Counted from the first letter of the stretch, positions 11,010 through 20,834 are shown. The stretch: DNA of 64,000 bases from Rhodobiaceae bacterium UBA4490 (GCA_002389665.1 DGNO01000001.1:335564-399563); one strand, 5' to 3'. The notes: generated by a model from the letters alone, not told the origin. Translations and numbers: made by a program.

Positions 11010-11025
11010 CCTAACGAGCGTTAGG
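11010..11025. promoter_or_regulatory. 16-bp palindrome CCTAACGAGCGTTAGG
   Basis: CCTAACG-AG-CGTTAGG is a 7-bp-arm palindrome 3 bp beyond the dioxygenase stop and about 160 bp upstream of the histidine kinase start. Its size and symmetry resemble operators of TetR-type repressors, but no such regulator is in the window. Together with the hairpin 10 bp away it could equally be part of a 3' end structure. Confidence 0.4.
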
Positions 11026-11028
11026 AAT

Positions 11029-11934
11029 TCAGGCTTTTTCTTCCCCGCGGATGGAGGCGCCCACCAGCTCGCGCAGCTCCTCCGAGCCGAACTGGGCGCT
11101 CGTGCCATCCATCTTACCGAGCGCGAAATCCGGCGGCACCAGTTCCGGCCCCTCGCCGGCGGGCAGCGGCGGGGTGTAATAGCCCAGCGCATAGCTGCCC
11201 ATGGCATAGCCGATCAGGGCCTGAAGGTCGGGCTCCAAGGTCTTAGCGATCTCCGGCGGGCAGGAGAGATACTGGTTTTCTTCCTGGCGCAGCCAGCCCA
11301 GCGTGTAGGTCAGATTGACGCCGATCCGGTCGCCGTTCGAGGTGTTGGCGCCGCCGCCATGGAAAACCCCGCCGGAATAAATCAGCACCGAGCCTGCACT
11401 CATTTCCGCATAGCCGATTTCTTCGTCTTTCGGCTGGTAATTATCGGGCCAGCCGAGCGAGCCGGGGCAAACCTGCGTCGCCCCGTTTTCCTTCGTGAAA
11501 TCCGTCATGGCCCAGATCGTGTTGAACTGAGGCTCCATGTCTTTCATGTAGGTGCCCCAGGCCCAGCGGTCCCGGTGAATGGGCTGCTTGGGCTGGCCGG
11601 GCCGGATGCGGATAACCTGGGTGAGGTGGAGCTGGATGCGCTCGCAAAAGGGTTTGAGGAAGCTTTGCGCCGCTTCAAGGATCGCCGGATGCATCACCAT
11701 CTCCCGCGCCTTTTGAGAGCGGGCGACGAGCGCGCCGGTGCGCGTCGTCTTGCGGCCGGTGAAATCGTCCCGCCCGTAATCGGTCGCCTCGATGTAAGGC
11801 ATAAGCTCGCCGAGCGCCGCCTTTACCTCATTCGGGCTGAGCGCGTCCTTCAGGATGAGCGCTCCGTCGCGCTTGAGAATGGCGAGAATGTCATCCGCCG
11901 GCGCATTGGCGGGCAGGGTTTCGAGCTTTGGCAT
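11029..11934 (-). CDS. Phytanoyl-CoA dioxygenase (PhyH) family protein in the queuosine operon
   Basis: Predicted Fe(II)/2-oxoglutarate-dependent oxygenase of about 301 aa. The iron triad is visible: HRD in QPIHRDRWAWG supplies His and Asp, the distal His is in GGVFHGGGAN, and the 2-oxoglutarate-binding Arg is in GDRIGVNL. The open frame extends upstream into queF, but ATG 11934 is preceded by GGGAGGAA at good spacing and gives the natural family start (MPKLETLPAN). It starts 49 bp after queF on the same strand, so it is probably the last gene of queC-E-D-F. The substrate is unknown; members hydroxylate fatty acyl-CoAs, ectoine, halogenated compounds and many small molecules. A link to deazaguanine metabolism is inference from position only. 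Confidence 0.85.
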   Translation of the reverse strand: MPKLETLPANAPADDILAILKRDGALILKDALSPNEVKAALGELMPYIEATDYGRDDFTGRKTTRTGALVARSQKAREMVMHPAILEAAQSFLKPFCERIQLHLTQVIRIRPGQPKQPIHRDRWAWGTYMKDMEPQFNTIWAMTDFTKENGATQVCPGSLGWPDNYQPKDEEIGYAEMSAGSVLIYSGGVFHGGGANTSNGDRIGVNLTYTLGWLRQEENQYLSCPPEIAKTLEPDLQALIGYAMGSYALGYYTPPLPAGEGPELVPPDFALGKMDGTSAQFGSEELRELVGASIRGEEKA

Positions 11935-11983
11935 GATGCGTTCCTCCCGCCTCTTTGTAGCAAGAAGCTGAGAGAAACGGAAA

Positions 11984-12445
11984 TTAGCCCCGGCCCCGGT
12001 AGGGCAAAACGCCCTGGTCGGGCACCCAGAGCCCTTCGGGAAGTTTGCCCGTCTGCCAGAAGACATCGATGGGAATACCGCCGCGCGGATACCAGTAGCC
12101 GCCGATGCGCAGCCATTTGGGCTGTAGCGTTTCGGCCAGGCGTTTACCGATGGCGACGGTGCAATCTTCATGGAACGCGCCGTGATTGCGGAAGGATTGG
12201 AGATAGAGTTTCAGCGACTTCGATTCCACGAGCCAGTCACCCGGCGCATAGTCGATGACGAGATGGGCGAAATCGGGCGCGCCCGTTACCGGGCAAAGCG
12301 AGGTGAATTCCGGGCAGGTGAAACGGGCAAGATAGTCCGTGTCGGCATGGGGGTTGGGCACGCGCTCGAGCTCTGCCTCTTCCGGCGTCTCAGGAGCGGC
12401 GGTTTTCGCGCCGAGCTGCGTCAAGTCTTTGGTATATTCCGCCAT
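11984..12445 (-). CDS. queF: NADPH-dependent preQ0 reductase
   Basis: Reduces the nitrile of 7-cyano-7-deazaguanine (preQ0) to the amine preQ1, the base later inserted into tRNA by Tgt. The 153-aa size is that of the short, unimodular QueF class. The thioimide-forming Cys lies in [15 protein letters not shown], and the family signature [20 protein letters not shown] contains the NADPH-binding and catalytic His-Glu residues. A short acidic N-terminal extension precedes the core. It is 11 bp downstream of queD, in operon order queC-E-D-F. Confidence 0.96.
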   Translation of the reverse strand: MAEYTKDLTQLGAKTAAPETPEEAELERVPNPHADTDYLARFTCPEFTSLCPVTGAPDFAHLVIDYAPGDWLVESKSLKLYLQSFRNHGAFHEDCTVAIGKRLAETLQPKWLRIGGYWYPRGGIPIDVFWQTGKLPEGLWVPDQGVLPYRGRG

Positions 12446-12456
12446 CGGATTATCTC

Positions 12457-12822
12457 CTAATCGGCTTCGCCCTCATAGACGCAGCCTTCCTTGCAGGTGT
12501 CCCGGTGCACTTCCACCCGCGCGATTTGCGGCAGGGAGTTTTTCAGCCGCCGCCAGATCCACATGGTCAGGCATTCCAGCGTCGGCGCGGCCAGTCCCTC
12601 GATCTCGTTCAGGCAGTGATGGTCGAGCGCCTGACGCGCATCTTCCAGTGCATCGCGGAATTCGGAAAACTCGCGAATGAGCCCCGTCTCGGGATCGGGC
12701 GTACCGGCCAGCCAGACGACGGCGCGGAAGGAATGGCCGTGCAGCCGGCTGTTCGGATGGCCGGGCGGGGCGGAAGGCAGATAGTGGGCTGCCTCGAAAG
12801 TGAACTCTTTATAGATACGCAT
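12457..12822 (-). CDS. queD: 6-carboxy-5,6,7,8-tetrahydropterin synthase
   Basis: Turns dihydroneopterin triphosphate into 6-carboxytetrahydropterin, the second step towards preQ0. The start at 12822 ([16 protein letters not shown]) overlaps the queE stop by one base (TGATG), indicating translational coupling; the longer open frame running upstream through queE is not real. The zinc-binding His residues are in EAAHYLP and RLHGHSF. The catalytic Cys-type motif of this family is not obvious in its usual position, but DHHCLNEI and the terminal [15 protein letters not shown] fit 6-pyruvoyl-tetrahydropterin-synthase-like QueD. Length 121 aa is typical. Confidence 0.94.
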   Translation of the reverse strand: MRIYKEFTFEAAHYLPSAPPGHPNSRLHGHSFRAVVWLAGTPDPETGLIREFSEFRDALEDARQALDHHCLNEIEGLAAPTLECLTMWIWRRLKNSLPQIARVEVHRDTCKEGCVYEGEAD

Positions 12823-13463
12823 CAGTCGATCCCGATGAACTTGTGTGTCTGCAGGCTGAGCCGCCATTTGGGGTGGGCCATGCAATAGGCCACAGCCGCG
12901 TTCGTGTTTTCCTTTTGCGCCGGCCCGTCCATGGGCTGCAGGAAGAAATGCTCGAAGGCGAGCGCGTCGAAATCTTCCGGCCGGGCCTTTTCCTGCGGGT
13001 AGACGAGTTTGAGTTCCTGTCCGCTGCGCTGAACGAGGGGCGCATCCGCTTTCGGGCTCACGCAAATCCAGTCGATGCCGGATGGCGCTTCAAGCGTGCC
13101 GTTGGTTTCCACGGCGATGGAAAAACCTTTCGCGTGAAGCGCTTCAATAAGCGGTTCATCGAGCTGAAGCAAGGGCTCTCCGCCCGTGCACACGACGAGC
13201 GGCGCGCCCTGCAGGCCCGTACCTTCCTTGGGCCAGAAGGAGGCGATGCGGGCGGCCAGTTCTTCGGCGCCCGCGAATTTGCCGCCATTTTGCCCGTCCG
13301 TGCCCACGAAATCCGTATCGCAAAAGGTGCAGACGGCTTTGGCGCGGTCTTCCTCGCGCCCGGTCCACAGATTGCACCCGGCAAAACGGCAAAAGACGGC
13401 CGGACGCCCGGCATTGGCGCCTTCGCCTTGAAGCGTATAGAAGATTTCTTTGACGCTATACAT
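12822..13463 (-). CDS. queE: 7-carboxy-7-deazaguanine synthase
   Basis: Radical-SAM enzyme that rearranges 6-carboxytetrahydropterin to 7-carboxy-7-deazaguanine. The N-terminus [15 protein letters not shown] is canonical. The cluster-binding cysteines lie in CRFAGCNLW...CTFCDTDF: this class has a long insert between the first Cys and the final CxxC pair ([10 protein letters not shown] region), as seen in alpha- and betaproteobacterial Que[17 protein letters not shown] gives the SAM-binding GGEP motif. Its start overlaps the queC stop by 8 bases, so translation is probably coupled. Confidence 0.96.
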   Translation of the reverse strand: MYSVKEIFYTLQGEGANAGRPAVFCRFAGCNLWTGREEDRAKAVCTFCDTDFVGTDGQNGGKFAGAEELAARIASFWPKEGTGLQGAPLVVCTGGEPLLQLDEPLIEALHAKGFSIAVETNGTLEAPSGIDWICVSPKADAPLVQRSGQELKLVYPQEKARPEDFDALAFEHFFLQPMDGPAQKENTNAAVAYCMAHPKWRLSLQTHKFIGID

Positions 13464-14205
13464 GAGCCCGCTGCTTCATCCACGCTTCATATCCCTGCCG
13501 GCGCAGCGCGCAGGCCGGGCAATCATTACAGCCATATCCCCAGTCATGGCGATGCGTCCGCTCGCCGCGATAGCAGGTATGGGTCTGCTCGCGGATGATC
13601 TCGATAAGTGTTTCCCCCCCGAGTTCCTCCGCCAGCGCCCAGGTCGCGGCCTTGTCGAGCCACATGAGCGGCGTTTCGATGGTGTAGGGCTTGTCCATGC
13701 CGAGGCTGAGGGCGCTTTCCATGGCTTTCATGGTATCGGCGCGGCAATCGGGATAGCCCGAATAATCGGTCTCGCACATGCCGCCCACCAGCGCCTGCGT
13801 GCCGCGCCGGTAACCCAGCGCCGCCGCGTAAGTCAAAAAGAGCAGATTGCGGCCGGGCACGAAGGTATTGGGCAGGCCGTTCTCGCCCATCTCGATTTCC
13901 ATGTCGCTGGTCAGCGCCGTCTCGGAAATCCGGCCAAGCTCACTTAGGTCCAGTACATGATCGGGCCCGAGCCGGCGCGCCCAATCCGGAAAGTGCCGGG
14001 CGATTTCCGCCCGAACCTTCTCCCGGCAGATCATTTCCACGCTATGGGCCTGGCCATAGGAAAAGCCGACGGTTTCCACCGCCTCGAAGCGCTGCAGAGC
14101 CCAGGCGAGGCAGACGGTGGAATCCTGGCCGCCGGAAAACAGCACCAGGGCGCGTTTTGCGCCGTCTTTCGCGGGGCTGTCCTTTGGGCTCGCTTTTGAG
14201 GTCAT
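13456..14205 (-). CDS. queC: 7-cyano-7-deazaguanine synthase
   Basis: ATP-dependent conversion of 7-carboxy-7-deazaguanine to preQ0, first gene of the local operon. The PP-loop [18 protein letters not shown] is near the N-terminus, and the zinc site is the C-terminal cluster [17 protein letters not shown] plus the earlier CYRGE Cys. I choose ATG 14205 (MTSKASPKD, 249 aa) over the longer frame start at 14247, because AAAGGA precedes it and the upstream residues look non-conserved. No preQ1 riboswitch is visible upstream; a TTGACG hexamer on the minus strand at 14254-14249 may be the -35 of its promoter. Confidence 0.95.
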   Translation of the reverse strand: MTSKASPKDSPAKDGAKRALVLFSGGQDSTVCLAWALQRFEAVETVGFSYGQAHSVEMICREKVRAEIARHFPDWARRLGPDHVLDLSELGRISETALTSDMEIEMGENGLPNTFVPGRNLLFLTYAAALGYRRGTQALVGGMCETDYSGYPDCRADTMKAMESALSLGMDKPYTIETPLMWLDKAATWALAEELGGETLIEIIREQTHTCYRGERTHRHDWGYGCNDCPACALRRQGYEAWMKQRAHV

Positions 14206-14289
14206 GGCTCGTCCTTTCCTCCCGCTGTTGTGCAGATGGGGGCGCATCCGTCAAGTAACGAGAGGGACGGGCCGGAATGAGGACATGAA

Positions 14290-14321
14290 AAAGCCCCGGC
14301 AGGCGGACCCGCCGGGGCTTT
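14290..14321 (-). terminator. Rho-independent terminator of the DUF1302 gene
   Basis: Perfect 11-bp stem AAAGCCCCGGC / GCCGGGGCTTT with a 10-base loop. On the minus strand it ends in TTTTT, and it lies 36 bases past the stop of the outer-membrane protein gene, which it should terminate, insulating the que operon downstream. Confidence 0.85.
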
Positions 14322-14357
14322 GCAGCGCTTATGTTGCGCCTTCCCTGTCAGAAGCCT

Positions 14358-16271
14358 TTAGAAGGCATAGGAAATGCTGGCCGAGACGAAATCCCGGTCG
14401 TTGAGCGCGTTGCGGAAGCCGCCGCCGAAGCTGTTCGTATAGCCGAGCGAGGCGCGCCAGGCGCTTTGGTAGGAGGCGTTGAGGCCGAGCGTGACCGCCT
14501 TCAGGCCCGAAACGAAGCCGGGGCCGATGGGGCCGGGCGAGTAGCCCGTCACGTCATGCCGCCAGGCGACATTGGGGCTCAGCGTTACCGGCAGGCCGAA
14601 GGCGTTGTTGTAATCGGCTGCCACCACAAGGCGGTAACCGGCAGAGAACGCCGTGCCGTACTGAACTTCCGTCACGCCATTGGCAAAGAGCGCCGCGCCG
14701 AACGGGTTCTCGATGCCCCGCAGCGAGCCGGAGCGGTTCAGCGGATGGTCTTCGGCATCCGGCACATACATGAAGCCCACATTCGTCAGGAACGTCGCAT
14801 TGTCCGAGCCGATGAACTGCGGCAGCCAGTGGCTGGTTGCGAACGAGTCGATCGTGTTGATCTGGCCCGTCAGCGTTTCCTCATAGACGATGGCCTGCGT
14901 CGCCTGACCGGGACCGACCGGATCGAGGCGGCTTGTTGTGGTGGCGCGGCCGCCCGTCAGGAAGGGCGTTGCGCCCTGACCGTCCGTCTGGCTGGCATTC
15001 TGCTGCTGGTCCGTGGTGGCCAGCGGCATGCGCGGCGTGAAGGCCAGCTCGCCCGCAACGGCGGTGCCGTCGAAAAGCGTGCTGAAGCTCGCGCCGAACG
15101 TCTCGATGCTGTCAGGGAACTGATAGAAATAGGTGCCCTGGTTCGCACCGTAAGAGAAGGCGCCCTGAATGGCCGTCGGGTTGTTCAGGCAGGTGGGGCT
15201 GCCGAAAAGCGCCGTACAGGTCTGAGCGAAATTCTGCGGCCCGTTGCGGAAGGTCAGGAAGGGCAGGCGGGAGGTGTAATGGGTGTAGTAAAGCCCGAAC
15301 TCCGTGCCCTGATTTACGTCCTCGGCATAATAGCGCAGTGCCAGACCGTACTGGTTCGTGTCGTTGCGGCCCTGGTCTTCCCCGCGCGGCAGCGCGATGG
15401 GCAGAAGCGGGTTCGGCGGAAACGCGCCAGCCCCCGCAAAAGCGCTCAGATCATCGACCTGCGCGGCGGAAAGCGCGGGCAGGGAACCGGGACCGGCAAT
15501 ATCCGTCGTCGCATAGAAGGAGCCGGCCGGATCGAGTTCCGTTTCCACATGGTCGAACTGCCAGAAGGCTTCCATCGACAGATTGTTCGGGAAAGCCAGC
15601 TGCGCGGAAAGCATGGGCATCGGCAGGAAGGCTTCCTTGAGTTCCGAACCCGGTGTGCGTAGCGCGGCCACGTCCACCGCCTGGAAGGCATTGATGCCGC
15701 CCGGAATGAAAAGGCTCTCGCCCCAGTTGAGCGCCTGCTTGCCGGCACGCAGCGTGACGAAAACATCGTCCACGGCGAAGTCCGTGTAAACGAAGGCGTC
15801 GAGCAGATCGATGCCGTTATTCAGCCGCTGGCGCGCATCGTGATTGAGCTTGCGGTGACGCATGTCGTTCTGCGCATAGACATGGTCGTAGAAATACTTC
15901 ACCCGCGCGAAGGCGCCGAAATTCTGCCAGCTGGCGGAAATGTCGTGAGTCGCCTTGGCCGTGATGGAGGTGAAATCCCACTGGTCGAAGTTCAAATTGG
16001 CGTCATCGGAATTGACACTCTGTGTGCTGCCATTTGCCGTGCGGCAGCCGCCATTGACGACATTGACCATCTCGCAGTCCCGGTCGCTCGCGCGCAAGGA
16101 GACCCCGAGGGAGACGGTGGAATCGACGTTGACGTCGACATTTCCGATCTCGAAACTTTCGGCCGAAGCCTGGCCGCTGAGAGCCAGAAACGAAACACCG
16201 GCCAAAAGACCGGCAAAATACGCTGCGGAACGCGCCTTATGGCGCTCCTGCGCGAAGCTGTGGTTACGCAT
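14358..16271 (-). CDS. DUF1302 family outer-membrane protein
   Basis: A 637-aa predicted outer-membrane beta-barrel. Residues 1-37 form a signal peptide ending GQASA, and the C-terminus ends SISYAF, a terminal aromatic typical of barrel proteins. Family hallmarks include the N-terminal Gly/Ser-rich VDSTVSLGVSLRASDRD and the GKQALNWGESLFIPGGINAFQAVD block. DUF1302 proteins in proteobacteria are usually next to lipid, sterol or fatty-acid catabolic genes and are suspected hydrophobic-compound channels; function here is unproven. It is divergent from a PadR regulator and has its own terminator, so it is probably monocistronic and controlled from the AT-rich region at 16.27-16.55 kb. Confidence 0.85.
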   Translation of the reverse strand: MRNHSFAQERHKARSAAYFAGLLAGVSFLALSGQASAESFEIGNVDVNVDSTVSLGVSLRASDRDCEMVNVVNGGCRTANGSTQSVNSDDANLNFDQWDFTSITAKATHDISASWQNFGAFARVKYFYDHVYAQNDMRHRKLNHDARQRLNNGIDLLDAFVYTDFAVDDVFVTLRAGKQALNWGESLFIPGGINAFQAVDVAALRTPGSELKEAFLPMPMLSAQLAFPNNLSMEAFWQFDHVETELDPAGSFYATTDIAGPGSLPALSAAQVDDLSAFAGAGAFPPNPLLPIALPRGEDQGRNDTNQYGLALRYYAEDVNQGTEFGLYYTHYTSRLPFLTFRNGPQNFAQTCTALFGSPTCLNNPTAIQGAFSYGANQGTYFYQFPDSIETFGASFSTLFDGTAVAGELAFTPRMPLATTDQQQNASQTDGQGATPFLTGGRATTTSRLDPVGPGQATQAIVYEETLTGQINTIDSFATSHWLPQFIGSDNATFLTNVGFMYVPDAEDHPLNRSGSLRGIENPFGAALFANGVTEVQYGTAFSAGYRLVVAADYNNAFGLPVTLSPNVAWRHDVTGYSPGPIGPGFVSGLKAVTLGLNASYQSAWRASLGYTNSFGGGFRNALNDRDFVSASISYAF

Positions 16272-16407
16272 GTTACCTCACCCACTACCCGTTATTGTTC
16301 TCATCTGATGCGGGCGGCCCGAGGGGGAGCCGCCCGCCAGAGGAATGCGACTGAAGGAAAAGCATCGAGGAGGAGGAGGAGAAGCTTCACCTTTAGTCAG
16401 GCGCGCT

Positions 16408-16454
16408 GATATCATAAAATATCTTATATAAAAATAGCATAATGCAAAATTATG
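16408..16454. promoter_or_regulatory. AT-rich inverted repeats between DUF1302 and padR genes
   Basis: The 283-bp divergent region changes abruptly to AT-rich sequence. It contains GATAT-cataaa-ATATC at 16408-16423 and the perfect CATAAT-gcaaa-ATTATG at 16438-16454. Symmetric AT-rich sites midway between a PadR gene and its divergent target are the usual form of PadR autoregulatory operators. The -10-like TATAAAA at 16426-16432 lies between them. Binding is inferred. Confidence 0.5.
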
Positions 16455-16554
16455 TATCCCCAATTCTCAGGGATAAATGCAGTTAGGTTGATTGTGATGA
16501 AAATGCTGGTCACAATAACCGCGTTAAATAGAACAGTCGGGGGAGGACTCGTTC

Positions 16555-18538
<1,984 letters not shown>

Positions 18539-18557
18539 GAGAGCCGAAGGAAACCAC

Positions 18558-19778
18558 ATGAGCACGCAAGAGCCGCTGCCTGTTGTCATCATCGGCGGCG
18601 GCCCTGCGGGGCTGATGACCGCCGAGGCGCTGACGGAACGGGGTATAGCCCCGCATCTTTACGACGCCATGCCCTCGCTCGCGCGCAAATTTCTGATGGC
18701 GGGCAAGAGCGGCCTCAACCTTACTCATGCCGAACCTTTGGAAGAGTTTCTGACGCGCTTCGGAGCGGCCAATGCGCCGTTGGACGAGCCCTTGCGCGCG
18801 CTTTCTCCGCAGCGCCTGCGTGAATGGGCTTACGGGCTTGGCGTGGAAACCTTCACCGGTACATCGGGCCGGGTCTTTCCGGCAGAGATGAAAGCCGCGC
18901 CGCTGCTGCGCGCCTGGCTTCGGCGTTTGCGGGCGAACGGGCTTACCACCCATGTCCGGCATAAGTGGAAGGGCTGGCGGGAAGACGGCGCGCTTTTGTT
19001 TGAAACGCCGGAAGGCGAGCGCGCTGTTAAAGCGCGCGCCGTGGTGCTGGCGCTTGGCGGGGCAAGCTGGCCGCAGCTTGGCTCGGATGCAGCCTGGGGG
19101 CCGTACCTTGAGGAAAAAGGCATCGCGCTTTCGCCCTTCCGCCCGGCCAATTGCGGCTTCGATGTCGCCTGGAGCGCGCATCTGAAAGAGAGCTTCGCGG
19201 GGGCGCCGCTCAAACCCGTCACGCTTTCTTTTGGCGGCCGCCAAGTGAAGGGAGAATGCGTGATCACGCAGCACGGGCTTGAAAGCGGCGCGGTCTACAC
19301 GCTCTCCGCCGCTCTGCGCGAGGCGCTGGAGCGGGACGGGACAGCGGTGCTGGAAATCGATCTTCTGCCTGGGCGCAGTGAGCGCGAGGTGGCCGAACGT
19401 GTTGGCGAGCTGCGCGGGAAGAAATCCATGGCCACGCATTTAAAGCGCAAGCTCGGTCTTGCGGGCGCCAAGGCGGCGCTCTTGCGGGAAATGACGGACA
19501 GGCATGTTTTCGATGATCCGGCCCGCCTTGCCGCCGCGATCAAACATCTGCCGGTGCCGCTTTTGCGCCCGCGTCCCATCGAAGAAGCGATCTCCAGCGC
19601 GGGCGGGGTTCCCTTCAGCGAAATGGGAACGCGCTTCATGCTGAAGAAACTACCAGGCGTTTTTTGTGCCGGTGAAATGCTGGACTGGGAAGCGCCGACC
19701 GGCGGCTATCTGCTCACCGCGTCTTTCGCTACGGGGCGGACGGCGGGCGAGGGCGCGGCAAGATGGCTTGCTGGCTAA
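18558..19778 (+). CDS. HI0933/BaiN-like FAD-dependent oxidoreductase (TIGR03862 type)
   Basis: A 406-aa flavoprotein. The Rossmann FAD-binding motif VVIIGGGPAGLMTAEAL is at residues 9-25, followed by the family-specific KFLMAGKSGLNLTHAEP. A second dinucleotide-type strand occurs at ARAVVLALGGASWPQLGSD, and the C-terminal FAD site is FCAGEMLDWEAPTGGYLLTASFATGRTAG. These match the TIGR03862 branch of the HI0933 family, whose physiological substrate is unknown. It begins 19 bp after eno and ends at a REP-like palindrome. Possibly cotranscribed with eno, but this pairing suggests no function. Confidence 0.88.
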   Translation: MSTQEPLPVVIIGGGPAGLMTAEALTERGIAPHLYDAMPSLARKFLMAGKSGLNLTHAEPLEEFLTRFGAANAPLDEPLRALSPQRLREWAYGLGVETFTGTSGRVFPAEMKAAPLLRAWLRRLRANGLTTHVRHKWKGWREDGALLFETPEGERAVKARAVVLALGGASWPQLGSDAAWGPYLEEKGIALSPFRPANCGFDVAWSAHLKESFAGAPLKPVTLSFGGRQVKGECVITQHGLESGAVYTLSAALREALERDGTAVLEIDLLPGRSEREVAERVGELRGKKSMATHLKRKLGLAGAKAALLREMTDRHVFDDPARLAAAIKHLPVPLLRPRPIEEAISSAGGVPFSEMGTRFMLKKLPGVFCAGEMLDWEAPTGGYLLTASFATGRTAGEGAARWLAG

Positions 19779-19805
19779 TTTTCTTTTTTCTGTTGCCTAT
19801 CCATT

Positions 19806-19897
19806 GTCATGCCCCGCTTCATGCGGGACATCCATGGGCAGTGCTTCAAACACTGTGACCGGTTGCAGTGGATGGCCCGGATAAACCGGGCCATGAC
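19806..19897. repeat. REP-like nested palindromic intergenic element
   Basis: Two 29-bp arms (19806-19834 and 19869-19897) are inverted copies matching at 24 of 29 positions. Each arm is itself a hairpin: CCCGC-ttcat-GCGGG on the left and CCCGG-ataaa-CCGGG on the right; two of the arm-to-arm differences compensate within each hairpin. The centre holds a third hairpin, CAGTG-cttcaaa-CACTG (19839-19855). It lies between converging gene ends, the usual place for repetitive extragenic palindromes. The GGCCCGG...CCGGGCCATGAC sequence style recalls alphaproteobacterial REP elements; only one copy is in this window. Confidence 0.7.
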
Positions 19898-19929
19898 AGG
19901 AATAAATAAAGTGCGGGAGGCGCTTCGCC

Positions 19930-20325
19930 TCACCCCTTCGAGCTGTGACAGACGGCTTGAATTTTATTGCCGTCGGGATCGCGCACATAAGCGCCGTAAT
20001 AATTCGGATGGTAATGCGGGCGCAGCCCCGGCGCGCCTTCATCGCTGCCGCCATGGGCAAGGGCCGCGGCATGGAAGGCATCGACCTGCGCGCGGGTTTT
20101 GGCGAGGAAGGCGGCATGGACACCGTTGCCGGGTTTGGCGGGCTTGCCGTTGAAAGGCGAGAGGATGAAAACCTTCGGGCCTTTTTCCTCGCCATAGGCG
20201 GCGGAGCCGTCCACCTCGAAGAATTTGGGAATGCCGAGCGCGCCGAAAACGGCATCGTAAAAGGCGAGCGCCTTGGCAAAGTCATTGGCGCCGAGCGTGA
20301 CGTGACTGAACATGAGAGCCCCCAT
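19930..20325 (-). CDS. VOC family (glyoxalase/bleomycin-resistance fold) protein
   Basis: A small protein of about 131 aa with the paired beta-alpha-beta-beta-beta fold: FSHVTLGANDFAKALAFYDAVFGALG near the start and GAYVRDPDGNKIQAVCH at the C-terminus. The metal-ligand pattern (His in the first strand, Glu/His-type residues in the later repeats) is compatible with a metalloenzyme, but the substrate cannot be told. ATG 20325 and ATG 20313 (MFSHVTLG) are both plausible; the longer open frame beyond them, overlapping ftsB in antisense, is not coding. It is divergent from ftsB across a 147-bp region full of GANTC sites. Confidence 0.85.
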   Translation of the reverse strand: MGALMFSHVTLGANDFAKALAFYDAVFGALGIPKFFEVDGSAAYGEEKGPKVFILSPFNGKPAKPGNGVHAAFLAKTRAQVDAFHAAALAHGGSDEGAPGLRPHYHPNYYGAYVRDPDGNKIQAVCHSSKG

Positions 20326-20404
20326 TTGCTGACCTGTGTTGTAGATATGGGGAGGGTTGGGCGCAGCGCCAATTTGCCGAAAAGCGGCTTTCCACAGAAA
20401 AATC

Positions 20405-20463
20405 GAATCCTTGACTCCAAAAGCGAATCTCGACTCTTGACCGGGAGAATCACTCTGTGATTC
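20405..20463. promoter_or_regulatory. Cluster of six GANTC (CcrM-type) sites upstream of ftsB
   Basis: GANTC occurs at 20405 (GAATC), 20413 (GACTC), 20425 (GAATC), 20432 (GACTC), 20447 (GAATC) and 20459 (GATTC). Chance expectation is roughly one site per 256 bp. In alphaproteobacteria CcrM methylates GANTC once per cell cycle, and GcrA reads the methyl mark at promoters of division genes. The last two sites lie in the arms of a hairpin, GAGAATCA-ctctg-TGATTCTC (20445-20465), ending 7 bases before the ftsB ATG. TTGAC-like hexamers overlap the cluster (20411 and 20437), but I cannot fix the promoter. Confidence 0.7.
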
Positions 20464-20472
20464 TCTTGCCTT

Positions 20473-20802
20473 ATGAGCCGCTTTGAACTGATTCGCACCC
20501 GTGAACCGCTTCGTCTGAGATACCTGCTTTTGCCGGTTCTCGGCGGGATTTTGGCACTTTACTTCGGCTATCACGCGACGATCGGCGGCCAGGGTGTGCA
20601 GAAATATCTGGAAAACGAGCAGGAGCTTTCCGCCCTTGAAGAGGAGCTGGAAGCCAAGCGCCAGACCCGCAAGGAACTGGAGCGGCATGTGGCGCTCTTG
20701 CGCCCGGAAAGCCTTGACCCGGATCTGCTGGATGAGCGGGCTCGCGCCTCGCTCGGCTATGCGCGCCCCGACGAAATTACGATATTCCGTGACCTGCGCT
20801 GA
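20473..20802 (+). CDS. ftsB: FtsB/DivIC-like septum formation initiator protein
   Basis: A 109-aa bitopic division protein. A short cytoplasmic start is followed by one membrane helix (about residues 18-35, YLLLPVLGGILALYFGYH), a periplasmic coiled coil rich in Glu/Leu (NEQELSALEEELEAKRQTRKE, split by no Pro) and the family C-terminal box DPDLLDERARASLGYARPDEI. FtsB joins FtsL and FtsQ in activating septal wall synthesis. The position between eno and pdhA is the standard alphaproteobacterial location. Six GANTC sites precede it, suggesting cell-cycle control. Confidence 0.93.
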   Translation: MSRFELIRTREPLRLRYLLLPVLGGILALYFGYHATIGGQGVQKYLENEQELSALEEELEAKRQTRKELERHVALLRPESLDPDLLDERARASLGYARPDEITIFRDLR

Positions 20803-20811
20803 CGTTACGGC

Positions 20812-20834
20812 ACTTAACTGAAAACCAGTTAAGT
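20812..20834. promoter_or_regulatory. Perfect 9-bp inverted repeat between ftsB and pdhA
   Basis: ACTTAACTG-aaaac-CAGTTAAGT lies 10 bp after the ftsB stop and 99 bp before the pdhA ATG. Further on, AACTTTTAA occurs twice as a direct repeat (20857-20865 and 20871-20879, period 14). The inverted repeat could be an operator for the pyruvate dehydrogenase operon or a weak terminator for ftsB; the U-tract after it is poor (cataatttctttatg), which favours a DNA-binding role. TTAA halves are 11 bp apart, not the 7 bp needed for a CtrA box. Confidence 0.45.

Noticed and set aside
14206..14290. A preQ1 riboswitch upstream of queC
   Set aside because: On the minus strand I see no match to the preQ1-I pattern (short H-type pseudoknot with an A-rich tail) or the preQ1-II architecture between the promoter-like hexamer and the start.
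20814..20832. A CtrA box (TTAA-N-TTAA) after ftsB
   Set aside because: The two TTAA halves are separated by 11 bases instead of 7; the match belongs to the 9-bp inverted repeat.
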